A stretch of DNA of 64,000 bases from Bradyrhizobium diazoefficiens USDA 110 (GTDB taxonomy: Bacteria > Pseudomonadota > Alphaproteobacteria > Rhizobiales > Xanthobacteraceae). Shown piece by piece: positions 1 through 8,855 of the stretch (position 1 is its first letter; each line of letters opens with the position of its first letter). The position numbers were made by a program, and so were the translations under genes. Where the stretch lies: NCBI RefSeq assembly GCF_000011365.1, contig NC_004463.1, positions 4,822,001-4,886,000 on the forward strand, given 5' to 3'. The notes beneath the pieces were generated by a model. It was given only the letters and a program-made list of their open reading frames with translations, was not told the DNA's origin and did no database searches.

Positions 1-92
1 TTGGGCAGCAATGGTTTGAGCTTGGGCTTGGGCGTGGTCTTGGGTAAGGTTGCCCGGGGCCGTGCTTTGGGACGAGTAGGGGATTTTCCCAA

Positions 93-368
93 GTGTTGGC
101 GTTGAGGGACCTGCAAAAGTCGCTGCTGATCTGCGGCGCGCTGCTGAGCGTGGCGTTCGCGCTGGGCGGCTGCTCGAGTCAGCTCGCGGATATGACGCCT
201 GCGGATGCGCAGGCGCATTCCAGGGAGCCCGGCACCTATTTGCCGGTGCATGATCTGCCGCCAGAGCGCGATCAGGCGGTCATCCCGCCGGACCAGCGCG
301 CCAAGATCGAGGCCGAGCTTGCCGCCGCGCGCGACCGCCAGGCGGTCGCCGCCAAGGATGCCAAATGA
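93..368 (+). CDS. Small hypothetical lipoprotein
   Basis: A 91-residue protein of unknown function. It starts at a GTG and has an N-terminal hydrophobic segment (about residues 11-26) ending in a lipobox-like LGGC with Cys27, so it is probably cleaved by signal peptidase II and anchored in a membrane facing the periplasm. The mature part is short, polar and Pro/Ala/Arg-rich with no recognised domain. Similar short lipoproteins often sit beside lysine or threonine biosynthesis genes in Bradyrhizobium, but no function follows from that. The sequence upstream is cut by the window edge, so a longer operon cannot be excluded. Confidence 0.6.
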   Translation: MLALRDLQKSLLICGALLSVAFALGGCSSQLADMTPADAQAHSREPGTYLPVHDLPPERDQAVIPPDQRAKIEAELAAARDRQAVAAKDAK

Positions 369-585
369 GGCGGTGCAAGGTAATCGCTGGCGCGACCGCC
401 TTGGCGTGCTAAAAAGACCTCAGTTCAGCCGAGAGTCAGGGCGAACGACTTCAGCCCCCCGTCGTCGGAAGTTGCTCTAAACGTTTGATTTTGAGCAATT
501 TTTGCGAAGGGGGCGAGCGCGTCTCCGAACGGCCGTTCTAGCCTGTCGATTCTGTCCTGACCGGGTGCCCGGAGCCCAGAGAGCC

Positions 586-1806
586 ATGGAAGAGTTTTAC
601 CGCATCCGCCGCCTTCCGCCTTACGTGTTCGAGCAGGTCAACCGGGCCAAGGCGGCCGCGCGGAACGCCGGCGCCGACATCATCGACCTCGGCATGGGCA
701 ATCCGGACCTGCCGGCTCCGCCGCACGTGCTGGAGAAGCTCAAGGAGACGCTCGGCAAGCCGCGCACCGACCGCTACTCGGCCTCCCGAGGCATCCCCGG
801 CCTGCGCCGGGCCCAGGCCGGCTACTATGCCCGCCGCTTCGGCGTGAAGCTCAATCCCGACACCCAGGTGGTGGCGACGCTGGGCTCGAAGGAGGGCTTC
901 GCCAACGTGGCGCAGGCGATCACCGCGCCGGGCGACGTCATCCTGTGCCCCAACCCGAGCTACCCGATTCACGCCTTCGGCTTCCTGATGGCGGGCGGCG
1001 TGATCCGCTCGGTACCCTCCGAGCCGACGCCGCAGTTCTTCGAGGCGGTGGAACGGGCGATCGTGCATTCGATCCCCAAGCCCCTGGCGCTCGTCGTCTG
1101 CTATCCCTCGAACCCGACCGCCTATGTCGCGAGCCTCGACTTCTACAAGGACCTTGTGGCCTTCGCGAAGAAGCACGAGATCCTGATCCTGTCCGATCTC
1201 GCCTATGCCGAGGTCTATTTCGACGAGAACAACCCGCCGCCCTCGGTGCTCCAGGTGCCGGGCGCGATGGACGTTACCGTCGAGTTCACCTCGATGTCGA
1301 AGACCTATTCGATGGCCGGCTGGCGCATGGGCTTTGCGGTCGGCAATGAGCGCGTGATCGCGGCGCTCGCCCGCGTCAAATCCTATCTCGATTACGGCGC
1401 CTTCACGCCGGTTCAGGTCGCCGCGACCGCGGCGCTGAACGGCCCCGACGATTGCATCAAGGAGATGCGCGACACCTACCGCAAGCGCCGCGATGCGCTG
1501 GTGGAGTCGTTCGGCCGCGCCGGCTGGGAGATTCCGCCGCCGGAGGCCTCGATGTTCGCCTGGGTGCCGCTGCCGGAAGCGTTCCGCAGCGTCGGCAGCA
1601 TGCAGTTCGCGACCCTGATGGTGGAGAAATCCGGCGTCGCGGTGTCGCCCGGCGTCGGCTTCGGCGAGCATGGTGAAGGATATGTCCGCATCGCCATGGT
1701 GGAAAACGAGCAACGGATCAGGCAAGCCGCGCGCGGCGTGCGCCGCTTCCTTGAAAGCGGCATCGAAACGTTGCACAACGTCGTTCCGCTCGCCAATCGG
1801 CGCTAA
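586..1806 (+). CDS. Class I/II PLP aminotransferase (AlaC / LL-diaminopimelate aminotransferase-like)
   Basis: A 406-residue fold-type I, pyridoxal-phosphate-dependent aminotransferase, cytosolic. The N-terminus (RIRRLPPYVF) and overall layout resemble E. coli AlaC (glutamate-pyruvate transaminase); many rhizobial copies are annotated as LL-diaminopimelate aminotransferase. Visible cofactor residues are Asn177 (SNPT), Asp204/Tyr207 (SDLAY), Schiff-base Lys239 in TSMSKTYSM, and a following WRMGF with Arg247. The ATG at 586 is chosen because the family's N-terminus begins there; the longer open frame from 502 adds only unrelated residues. It lies 29 bp upstream of homoserine dehydrogenase and is probably co-transcribed, which fits a role in aspartate-family or alanine metabolism. 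The exact amino donor and acceptor cannot be decided from sequence. Confidence 0.88.
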   Translation: MEEFYRIRRLPPYVFEQVNRAKAAARNAGADIIDLGMGNPDLPAPPHVLEKLKETLGKPRTDRYSASRGIPGLRRAQAGYYARRFGVKLNPDTQVVATLGSKEGFANVAQAITAPGDVILCPNPSYPIHAFGFLMAGGVIRSVPSEPTPQFFEAVERAIVHSIPKPLALVVCYPSNPTAYVASLDFYKDLVAFAKKHEILILSDLAYAEVYFDENNPPPSVLQVPGAMDVTVEFTSMSKTYSMAGWRMGFAVGNERVIAALARVKSYLDYGAFTPVQVAATAALNGPDDCIKEMRDTYRKRRDALVESFGRAGWEIPPPEASMFAWVPLPEAFRSVGSMQFATLMVEKSGVAVSPGVGFGEHGEGYVRIAMVENEQRIRQAARGVRRFLESGIETLHNVVPLANRR

Positions 1807-1835
1807 TTCTCTTCGACAGGTTTTCGATAAGCATC

Positions 1836-3152
1836 ATGGTCGCACCCCTGAAAGTGGGCATAGCGGGGCTCGGCACCGTGGGTGCCGAAGTTGTCCGTTT
1901 GATTGAAACGCAGGGACGCGTGCTCGCGGGCCGCAGCGGCCGCGGTATTCGCGTGGTAGCCGTGACCGCGCGCTCGAAGGCCAAGAAGCGCGCTGTCGAC
2001 CTGCGCGGCGTCGAATGGGTGAAGGATCCGATGGCGCTCGCCACCCATCCGGAGGTCGATTGCTTCGTCGAGCTGATGGGCGGCGCCGGCGATCCCGCGC
2101 TCTCCGCGGTCGAGGCTGCGCTCAATGCCGGCAAGTCCGTCGTCACCGCCAACAAGGCGCTGCTGGCCAAGCACGGCCTCAAGCTCGCCAAGGCCGCCGA
2201 AAAGCACGGCGGCGCGCTGAATTTCGAGGCAGCGGTCGGCGCCGCGATTCCCGTCATCAAAACGCTACGCGAGGGCCTGGCGGGAACCGGCATCAACCGC
2301 GTCTACGGTATCCTCAACGGCACCTGCAATTACATCCTGACGCGGATGGAGCAGGAGGGGCTGTCGTTTGCCGAATGCCTCAAGGACGCGCAGCGGCTGG
2401 GCTATGCCGAGGCCAATCCGTCCTTCGACGTTGACGGCCACGACACCGCGCAAAAACTCGCCATTCTCGCCAGCCTCGCTTTCGGCACGAAAGTTGCTCA
2501 AAGCGCGGTGTATGTCGAAGGTATCTCCTCCATCGCGCCGGAAGATCTTCGCGCGGCCGCCGATCTCGGCTACCGCGTCAAGCTGCTCGGCGTTGCCGTT
2601 CGCACCGCCAAGGGCATCGAGCAGCGCGTGCACCCGACCATGGTTCCCAAATCCTCCTCGATCGCGCAGGTGATGGGTGTCACCAATGCGGTCACGATCG
2701 ATGGCGAGGGCATTCCGCCGATCACGCTGGTCGGCCCCGGTGCAGGCGGTGCCGCGACCGCATCGGCCGTTGTCGCCGACATCGCCGACGTCGCGCGCGG
2801 CATCCGCGCCAATCCGTTCGGCCGGCCGATCTCGCATTTGCGCGACACCAAAAAGGCGCCGATGGAGCGCCACGAGGGCGGCTACTACATCCGCCTTTTG
2901 GCGCGCGATTTCCCGGGCACTGCGGCGGCAATCGCGACCCGGCTGGCAGAACAGAAGATTTCGATCGAGTCGATCGTGCAGCGTCATCCGAATGGCGGCA
3001 CTGCGTCGGCGAACGGCAAGGCGGTCCCCGTGCCCGTCATCCTGATCACCTATGCGACGCACGAGGACGCGGTGCGCCGCGCGCTCGCCGCCGTGCAGCG
3101 CGACAAGGTGATCAGCGGACGGCCGCAGGTGATCCGGATCGAGAAGAACTAG
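1836..3152 (+). CDS. hom: Homoserine dehydrogenase
   Basis: This 438-residue enzyme reduces aspartate semialdehyde to homoserine with NAD(P)H, the branch point to threonine, methionine and isoleucine. An N-terminal Rossmann motif (GIAGLGTVG, residues 8-16) is followed by the catalytic domain with the family signature around GTCNYILTRM and by the conserved YAEANPSFDVDG stretch. The last ~90 residues (from about ARDFPGTAAAIATRLAEQ) form an ACT domain, typical of the monofunctional enzyme that is feedback-inhibited by threonine. No aspartokinase domain is fused. Length is normal for the family. It follows an aminotransferase gene by 29 bp and precedes glpX. Confidence 0.97.
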   Translation: MVAPLKVGIAGLGTVGAEVVRLIETQGRVLAGRSGRGIRVVAVTARSKAKKRAVDLRGVEWVKDPMALATHPEVDCFVELMGGAGDPALSAVEAALNAGKSVVTANKALLAKHGLKLAKAAEKHGGALNFEAAVGAAIPVIKTLREGLAGTGINRVYGILNGTCNYILTRMEQEGLSFAECLKDAQRLGYAEANPSFDVDGHDTAQKLAILASLAFGTKVAQSAVYVEGISSIAPEDLRAAADLGYRVKLLGVAVRTAKGIEQRVHPTMVPKSSSIAQVMGVTNAVTIDGEGIPPITLVGPGAGGAATASAVVADIADVARGIRANPFGRPISHLRDTKKAPMERHEGGYYIRLLARDFPGTAAAIATRLAEQKISIESIVQRHPNGGTASANGKAVPVPVILITYATHEDAVRRALAAVQRDKVISGRPQVIRIEKN

Positions 3153-3312
3153 AGCATGCTCCAGACCCGGAGGGCCGCGCCCGCGCAAAAGTGTGAAGCG
3201 GTTTTCCGGAAAGAGCAGGCTCAAGCAATGACACGGTTCGAACGAACTGTGGGTGTTACGAGTTGATGCGGGCGGAGATTTCCGTCCAGAACCGTTTCGA
3301 AGGAGTTAGCCG

Positions 3313-4314
3313 ATGTCGACCCATATTTCAGTCCCGCCGCACGCTTTGCTCGAGCGCATCCTCACGCTGGAGATCGTGCGGGTGACCGAGCGGGCGGCGG
3401 TGTCTTCGGCGCGGCTGCGCGGCCACGGCAACGAGAAGGCGGCCGACCAGGCCGCCGTGGACGCGATGCGGCGCGAGCTCAACAAGCTGCCGATCGAGGG
3501 CACCATCGTGATCGGCGAGGGCGAGCGCGACGAGGCGCCGATGCTGTTCATCGGCGAGAAGGTTGGCATGAATGCCGGCCCGCAGGTCGACATCGCGGTC
3601 GACCCGCTCGAGGGCACCACGCTGTGCGCCAAGAACATGCCGGGCTCGATCGCCACCATGGCGATGGCCGACGGCGGCACGCTGCTGCACGCTCCCGACG
3701 TCTACATGCAGAAGCTTGCGATCGGACCGGGCTACGACAAGGGTGTCGTCGATCTCGATGCGAGCCCGGCTGACAACGTCCGCCGCCTCGCCAAGGCCAA
3801 GGGTGTCCAACCGGACGGCATCACCGTTCTCGTGCTCGACCGCCCGCGCCATGCCAGCATCATCGAGAGCGTGCGCTCGACCGGCGCGGCGGTGCGCCTC
3901 ATCACCGACGGCGACGTCGCCGGCGTGATCCATTGCGCCGATCCCGACAACACCGGCGTTGATATGTATCTCGGCACCGGCGGTGCGCCGGAAGGCGTGC
4001 TCGCGGCCGTGGCGCTGCGCTGCATCGGCGGCCAGATGCAGTGCCGCCTCATCCTCGATTCCGACGAGAAGCGCGAGCGCGCCGCCAAGATGGGCGTCAA
4101 CGATCCCAAGATGATCTACGGCATCGAGGACATGGCGCGCGGCGACTGCCTGTTCGCCGCCACCGGCGTCACCACGGGCTCGCTGCTGTCGGGCGTCAAG
4201 TTCCGCAAGGACGGCGTGATCGAGACCGAGACGGTGGTGATGCGCTCCGTCACCGGCACCGTGCGCTACATCAAGGCCGAGCACCGCGAGCTGGCGAAGT
4301 TCCACCTGGACTGA
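3313..4314 (+). CDS. glpX: Class II fructose-1,6-bisphosphatase GlpX
   Basis: A 333-residue GlpX-type phosphatase that hydrolyses fructose-1,6-bisphosphate (in some autotrophs also sedoheptulose-1,7-bisphosphate) for gluconeogenesis or the Calvin cycle; metal-dependent and cytosolic. Family signatures visible are IVIGEGERDEAPML near residue 65, the metal/phosphate-binding DPLEGTTLC near residue 97, and GTGGAPEGVLAA near residue 222. The full length matches family members. The ATG at 3313 is preceded by a GGAG-like site (GAAGGAG). Homoserine dehydrogenase lies 160 bp upstream, an association seen in other alphaproteobacteria. Confidence 0.96.
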   Translation: MSTHISVPPHALLERILTLEIVRVTERAAVSSARLRGHGNEKAADQAAVDAMRRELNKLPIEGTIVIGEGERDEAPMLFIGEKVGMNAGPQVDIAVDPLEGTTLCAKNMPGSIATMAMADGGTLLHAPDVYMQKLAIGPGYDKGVVDLDASPADNVRRLAKAKGVQPDGITVLVLDRPRHASIIESVRSTGAAVRLITDGDVAGVIHCADPDNTGVDMYLGTGGAPEGVLAAVALRCIGGQMQCRLILDSDEKRERAAKMGVNDPKMIYGIEDMARGDCLFAATGVTTGSLLSGVKFRKDGVIETETVVMRSVTGTVRYIKAEHRELAKFHLD

Positions 4315-4322
4315 CGTTGGCC

Positions 4323-4430
4323 GTCATTCCGGGGCGAACGGGACCGCGCGAAGCGCGGCCCGGAGAACCCGGAATCTCGCGCCGACAACCTCTGGATTCC
4401 GGGTTCGCGCTCCGCGCGCCCCGGAATGAC
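4323..4430. repeat. Intergenic palindromic element, GTCATTCCGGGGCG family
   Basis: The element is bounded by perfect 14-bp inverted ends, GTCATTCCGGGGCG at 4323-4336 and its complement at 4417-4430, with further internal complementarity (GGTTCTCCGGG-like and CCCGGGTTC-like arms). A second member of the family lies at 21540-21643. Such elements can fold as a long hairpin in RNA and occupy gaps between genes. Confidence 0.85.
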
Positions 4431-4459
4431 AAAGACAAAAGCAAAAAGAGGAAGCGCCC

Positions 4460-5179
4460 ATGTCCGATCTCTCCGCCGTCAAAGCCCTGGTCTTCGACGT
4501 GTTCGGCACCGTCGTCGACTGGCGCACCAGCCTGATCACCGACTTCATGTGGTGGAGCAGGCAGCGCGGCATCAGCGCCGACTGGACCGCCCTGGTGGAC
4601 GGCTGGCGCGGCATGTACATGGCCTCGATGGACGACGTGCGCAGACATCCCGAGCGCGGCTATGTCATGCTCGACGATCTGCACCGCCGCTCGCTGGAAA
4701 AGCTGGTCGCGCAATTCTCGATCAAGGACCTCACCGAAGCTGATCTCGACTACCTCACCAAGGGCTGGCATCGCCTGCATCCCTGGCCCGACAGCGTCGC
4801 CGGCCTGACGCGGCTGAAGTCGAAATTCGTCATCTCGCCGCTGTCGAACGGCAACGTCGCGCTGCTCACCAACATGGCGAAGTTCGCCGGCCTGCCGTGG
4901 GACCTCGTCATGTCCGCGGAGGTGTTCGAGCACTACAAGCCCGATCCCGAGACTTATCTCGGCGCCGCGCGCCTGCTCGGCCTCAAGCCGGGCGAGGTGA
5001 TGATGGTCGCCGCCCACAACGGCGATCTCGCCGCCGCGCAGAACAACGGCCTGAAGACCGCGTTCGTGGCGCGGCCGACGGAGTACGGGCCGTTGCAGAA
5101 GGTCGACTTCGAAGCCACCGGCAACTGGGACATCGTCGCCAAGGATTTCGGCGGGATCGCCGACAGGCTCGGCTGCTGA
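4460..5179 (+). CDS. Haloacid dehalogenase, type II (HAD superfamily)
   Basis: A 239-residue HAD-fold protein resembling (S)-2-haloacid dehalogenases, which hydrolyse short 2-haloalkanoates to 2-hydroxyacids. HAD motifs are visible in order: nucleophile Asp in LVFDVFGTVVDW (motif I, residues 10-21), SPLSNGN (motif II), Lys in HYKPDPETYLGA (motif III) and MMVAAHNGDLAAA (motif IV). The cap region with Trp-rich FMWWSRQRG is as in type II dehalogenases. Many rhizobial members are annotated by homology alone, so the true substrate may be a different phosphorylated or halogenated small acid. It follows the palindromic element and ends convergently with the cupin gene 31 bp away. Confidence 0.85.
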   Translation: MSDLSAVKALVFDVFGTVVDWRTSLITDFMWWSRQRGISADWTALVDGWRGMYMASMDDVRRHPERGYVMLDDLHRRSLEKLVAQFSIKDLTEADLDYLTKGWHRLHPWPDSVAGLTRLKSKFVISPLSNGNVALLTNMAKFAGLPWDLVMSAEVFEHYKPDPETYLGAARLLGLKPGEVMMVAAHNGDLAAAQNNGLKTAFVARPTEYGPLQKVDFEATGNWDIVAKDFGGIADRLGC

Positions 5180-5210
5180 CATCTTGCGCCGAAGCGCCTT
5201 GGCCCGCGCG

Positions 5211-5633
5211 CTACTTCGCGATCGGCGTTGTCAACTCGGTATCGGCGGTGTCCACCACGAAGACGGCCAGCAGCTTCGCCGGCTCGGTATCGCTGGCGTT
5301 GGTGCTGACGGCATGGCGATCGCCGGGCTTCTCGGAGAAGTTCTCTCCCTTGTGAAAGACCTTGGCGGGCTCGTCATTGACCTGGCTGCGTATCGCCCCT
5401 TCCAGCACCGTGGCATAGATGAACGCGGAGCGTGCGTGGGTGTGGGCCGGTGAGGAGCCTCCGGGACCATACTCGACCAGCACGCCCTTCATGCTCTTGC
5501 CGGGAGCATTCGGTAGGACCTGGTCAAACACGACAGTCACCTTGGCCGACTTCGCAGCCGGCTGCGTCTCGGCTGCCTGGGCCGCCAGGACGAATGCGGC
5601 GTAAGCCGCCGTTGCGATCAGCAATCTGCGCAT
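5211..5633 (-). CDS. Exported cupin-domain protein
   Basis: A 140-residue protein with a cleavable signal peptide (about residues 1-20, ending AAQAAE) and a single cupin barrel: a PAHTHARS motif supplies metal-ligand histidines and a GDRHAVSTNAS stretch the second cupin motif. The ATG at 5633 was chosen because the signal peptide begins there and GGAAAT precedes it. It lies 49 bp downstream of the NmrA-like gene on the same strand, so the two are probably co-transcribed. It is clearly related to the cupin at 24356-24859 (shared YGPGG, GAIRSQ/GEIRSQ and LLAVFVVD/LIAVFVAD). Function is unknown; cupins of this type are often linked to detoxification of reactive compounds. Confidence 0.82.
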   Translation of the reverse strand: MRRLLIATAAYAAFVLAAQAAETQPAAKSAKVTVVFDQVLPNAPGKSMKGVLVEYGPGGSSPAHTHARSAFIYATVLEGAIRSQVNDEPAKVFHKGENFSEKPGDRHAVSTNASDTEPAKLLAVFVVDTADTELTTPIAK

Positions 5634-5682
5634 GGGATTTCCTTCATTGCCGTGGTTGCAGCGACCTTGGGATCGCAGATCC

Positions 5683-6426
5683 TCAAGCCGTCGCGAGCCA
5701 TTTTGCGAGCGACGTTTTCCCGAGCCGCGCCTCGCCGAGCGGGACCAGCGAGGTGTCCTCGATGGGGGCACCGTAATATCCTGCCTTGGCGTCTCCCACC
5801 ACCGGGCGGCTGTCGCCCGATGCTTTCAGGCGGCGCGCGACGAACTCGTTGAAGGGAGCTTTTTCCGGTCCCGCGATATCGATCGTGCCGTTGAGCGGCC
5901 GTCCCGTCGCGACCTCCGCGAGGGAAGCAACCACGTCGTCGGATGCGATCGGCTGAAACGACGCCGATGGCACGACGATCTTGCCGTCAATCGCTCCTGC
6001 TTCGCCGATGGCCCCGAGGAATTCAAAAAACTGCGTGGCGCGAACGATCGAGTAGGGGACCGGAGATGCCTTGACGATGGTCTCCTGCGCGAGCTTGGCA
6101 CGAAAATAGGCGATGTCGGGCGAGCGATCGGTTCCCACGATCGACAGCGCGACATGATGCTTGACGGCTGCTGCGGCCTCGGTCGCGGCGAGGTTCTGGC
6201 TCGAACGCTGGAAGAATTCCAGCACGGCGGCCGGCTCCCAGGACGGCGCGTTGGCGACGTCGACCACGACATCCGCGCCTGCCAGCGCGGCAGCGAGGCC
6301 TTCCCCGGTCACGGCGTTCACGCCTGTTTTTGGAGAGGCCGCTATGACCTCGTGGCCTTGCTGCTTGAGTCTCGACACGAGCTTGGATCCGATCAATCCG
6401 CTGCCGCCGATCACGACGATCTTCAT
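5683..6426 (-). CDS. NmrA-like NAD(P)-binding SDR family protein
   Basis: A 247-residue atypical short-chain dehydrogenase. The N-terminus starts directly with a Rossmann dinucleotide motif (IVVIGGSGLIGSKL), which fixes the start at 6426 rather than the longer open frame. The classic YxxxK is absent in its usual place, and the sequence resembles NmrA/ NAD(P)H-azoreductase-like proteins that act on quinones or sense the redox state of NAD(P). It is followed by the cupin gene on the same strand. Substrate unknown. Confidence 0.82.
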   Translation of the reverse strand: MKIVVIGGSGLIGSKLVSRLKQQGHEVIAASPKTGVNAVTGEGLAAALAGADVVVDVANAPSWEPAAVLEFFQRSSQNLAATEAAAAVKHHVALSIVGTDRSPDIAYFRAKLAQETIVKASPVPYSIVRATQFFEFLGAIGEAGAIDGKIVVPSASFQPIASDDVVASLAEVATGRPLNGTIDIAGPEKAPFNEFVARRLKASGDSRPVVGDAKAGYYGAPIEDTSLVPLGEARLGKTSLAKWLATA

Positions 6427-6691
6427 GGCATGTCTCCTGAGCATTTTGCGAGCGTGAGCGGCGTCAGGCCAAAGGGGCGTCACGAGCTCTCGTCGACGAA
6501 AGTGATGCGAGGGGACTCTTATCCGAGCAGTGAGGCGAGCTCTTGCCTGGAACGGGCCTGCCTTGCCGAAAAATGCTCCAGAAGTGTCGTTGCGACGCGA
6601 CAGGAACCGGTCAGGGATCATTCCCCTCTGTCGGTCAGATCAAGCGAACGGCCCGGGCCGCACATGCGCGACCCGGGCTTGGTATCACCGG

Positions 6692-7663
6692 CTACAACGT
6701 CATCTGCATCGGTTCGGGATAGTAGTGGAACCCGTCACCCGCCTTGGCGACGTGGCCGTAGCCGGGCCAGGCGAAGTGATAGGACATCACGGGCGTCTTG
6801 TTGGCCGCGAGCATGGTGAGCAGCTTGACGCGCGACTCGGCTGCCTGCTTCGGGTCGGTGTCGTAGGAGAATTCCATCCGCGGCCGCTCCAGCAGCAGCA
6901 CGGAATGGTGCGAGAGGTCGCCGAGGAAGGCGAAGGACTTGCCGGCCGAGCTGACCATGAAGATGGTGTGGCCGACGGTGTGGCCGGGCGCGGAGATGGC
7001 CTGCACGCCGGGCAGGAATTCCTGGCCGTCCCTGAAGAACACGATGCGGTCGCGGACCGGCAGCAGGTTCTTGCGGGCGTGCACGACGAAGTCCTTTGCC
7101 GGGCTCCCCATCTTGCCTTCATCGGTCCAGAAATCGAAATCGGTCTGGGAGATGTAGATCTGCGCGTTCGGAAACAGCGGCTTGTTGTTGGCATCCACGA
7201 TGCCGCCGATGTGATCGATATGCGCGTGCGAGCAGACCACGGCATCGATGTCCTCCGGCTTGATACCGGCCTCCATCATGCTCTTCTGCTGCCGGCCGGT
7301 GGTGGGGCCGAACATCTTGGAGCTGCCCATGCCGGTGTCGAACAGGATGAGCTTGTCGCCGGTGTTCACGATCGGCGAGTTCTGCTCGAGCACGACATTG
7401 TCCGGCGACAGGAAATTGTCGGCGAGCATCTTCTTCACCTCTTCCTTGGAAACGCCGGTGAAGGTGCCGGAGGGATCGCCGAGCGGCAGCGGTCCGTCGG
7501 AGACGACGGTCACTTCGGCGTCGCCGAGAATGAAGCGGTGCCAATAGGGAGTCTGGGTGCCGAGCTTGGGAGCGCGTGCCATCGCACTGCTGCCGAGCAT
7601 TGCGCTGGCGCCAAGGCCGGCGCCGAGTGCGAGCAGGGATCGACGTGAGACATCGAGTGTCAT
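6692..7663 (-). CDS. Tat-exported metallo-beta-lactamase-fold hydrolase
   Basis: A 323-residue MBL-fold protein. The N-terminus carries a Tat-type signal (SRRSLLALGAGLGASAML), so it is likely exported folded to the periplasm. The metal-binding HAHIDHIGG motif (HxHxDH) is intact, and later ligands are seen in APGHTVGHT and near LGDLSHH. The ATG at 7663 follows a strong GGAGG site; longer in-frame sequence upstream lacks signal features. Family members include lactonases, alkyl-sulfatase-like enzymes and related hydrolases, so no substrate is assigned. It stands alone, with 265 bp before the NmrA gene and about 400 bp on its other side. Confidence 0.88.
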   Translation of the reverse strand: MTLDVSRRSLLALGAGLGASAMLGSSAMARAPKLGTQTPYWHRFILGDAEVTVVSDGPLPLGDPSGTFTGVSKEEVKKMLADNFLSPDNVVLEQNSPIVNTGDKLILFDTGMGSSKMFGPTTGRQQKSMMEAGIKPEDIDAVVCSHAHIDHIGGIVDANNKPLFPNAQIYISQTDFDFWTDEGKMGSPAKDFVVHARKNLLPVRDRIVFFRDGQEFLPGVQAISAPGHTVGHTIFMVSSAGKSFAFLGDLSHHSVLLLERPRMEFSYDTDPKQAAESRVKLLTMLAANKTPVMSYHFAWPGYGHVAKAGDGFHYYPEPMQMTL

Positions 7664-8072
7664 TCGTTTCCTCCATTCTTCTTTTGAGCTGCGCGATTGT
7701 CTCGCGCGTTGTGTTCGGCCTGAGGCCAGCGGTGGAATGCTGCGCCGGTTCAGACAAGCTAGCAAGTGGAATTGATTTGCGGGTTAGCGCGGCTTGTCAA
7801 AGTGCGCGATGCAATTCCGGCGCGCGACAAAAGACACCGGTTGCCGACGTTGCTTCGTCAGCACGATCCAGCCACGCGGTGCCGCAATGCAATCAATGAT
7901 TGTGTCGCGATTGTGTCTCCTGACCGCCCGACGCGGCAGGACTGCAAGAATCTTTTCGCGTCACGACGGCACGCGTCCGCATAGGCCGTGTTCGCCATCG
8001 GGCTTCACTCGGCTACTCCCCGGCCTAGCCATGGGCAGCGCCGAAAGCGCAGGGAATAGGCCGGGCGTGATC
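7664..8072. other. Intergenic stretch without a supported gene
   Basis: About 410 bp between the MBL-fold hydrolase and the GntR gene. Open frames here lack ribosome sites and recognisable protein content. It should hold the hydrolase promoter (transcribed leftwards) and the 3' end of the GntR transcript. No RNA gene or repeat was recognised. Confidence 0.5.
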
Positions 8073-8738
8073 TCACGCGATCCTCAGCGCGAGGTCGCTT
8101 GCTTCCGTCTCGGCAAAGCCGGCCTGCAAGACCTCTTCGCGCTTGTGGCGGAGATGCGCACGCAGGATGTGCGAGAGGCCGGCACCATCGCGCCGCTGCA
8201 GCGCGTTCAGGATCGCCTCGTGCTCCTTCACCGCGAACGCCCAGCGCTGCGGCGTCATCGGCGTGACGTAGCGCGCGCGGCGGATGCGCGCCGTCACGGA
8301 GGCGTAGAGCCCGGTCAGTGCGGGATTTCCGGCCGCGGCGACGATGGCTTCGTGGATGGCGCGGTTGCCGCGATAGTACTGGATCAGGTCGCCCTCGCGA
8401 TAATGCCGAACCATGTCCGTGTGCGCGGCGGCGATCGCGTCGATCTCGGCGTCGCTGATCCGCTCGCAGGCGAGCTCGCCGGCAAGCGCCTCGAGGCCCT
8501 GGCAGACCTCGAACAGGTCGCGCATGTCCTTGTCGGTCAGCTTCGCCGCGCGTGAGCCGCGATGGGGCAGGAGCTGCACGAGACCTTCGGCGGCCAGCAC
8601 CTTGAGCGCTTCCCGCAGCGGCGTGCGCGAGATCTGGAGCCGGTCGCACAGCTCGCGCTCGGGAATCCGCGCGCCCGGCGGGATTTCACCGTCGAGCAGG
8701 ATGGCGCGGATGCGGCCGACGACCTCCTCATGAAGCAT
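8073..8738 (-). CDS. GntR family transcriptional regulator (FCD / FadR subfamily)
   Basis: A 221-residue regulator. The N-terminal winged helix (residues about 5-70) contains the GntR signature GEIPPGARIPERELCDRLQISRTPLREALKVLAAEGLV. The C-terminal part is an all-helical FCD effector domain with likely metal-ligand residues (D/H pattern in EIDAIAAAHTDMVRHY, GNRAIHEAIVAAAGN, and EHEAILNAL). The start at 8738 gives the usual short N-arm. It is divergent from the catabolic operon beginning at 8856; the 117-bp gap carries an inverted repeat likely to be its operator. FCD proteins commonly bind small carboxylates and repress adjacent catabolic genes, so a role as substrate-responsive repressor of the operon is inferred. 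Confidence 0.92.
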   Translation of the reverse strand: MLHEEVVGRIRAILLDGEIPPGARIPERELCDRLQISRTPLREALKVLAAEGLVQLLPHRGSRAAKLTDKDMRDLFEVCQGLEALAGELACERISDAEIDAIAAAHTDMVRHYREGDLIQYYRGNRAIHEAIVAAAGNPALTGLYASVTARIRRARYVTPMTPQRWAFAVKEHEAILNALQRRDGAGLSHILRAHLRHKREEVLQAGFAETEASDLALRIA

Positions 8739-8753
8739 GGCAGGCGGCTCCAA

Positions 8754-8827
8754 TTTGAATGCAAAAATGCAGTAATCAGTCCAAATATGCAAGTTCCAGC
8801 TTGCTAATCGCAGATTCTGCATTCAAA
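8754..8827. promoter_or_regulatory. Putative GntR operator region in divergent promoter
   Basis: A perfect 10-bp inverted pair, TTTGAATGCA at 8754-8763 and TGCATTCAAA at 8818-8827, lies between the GntR gene and the crotonase gene, with additional TGCA cores at 8768-8771 and near 8788. The two arms are about 54 bp apart, which would suit co-operative or looped binding of a dimeric regulator. The region is AT-rich compared with its surroundings. Confidence 0.5.
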
Positions 8828-8855
8828 AATGTAAAAAACAAGAGGGCATGAGGAA

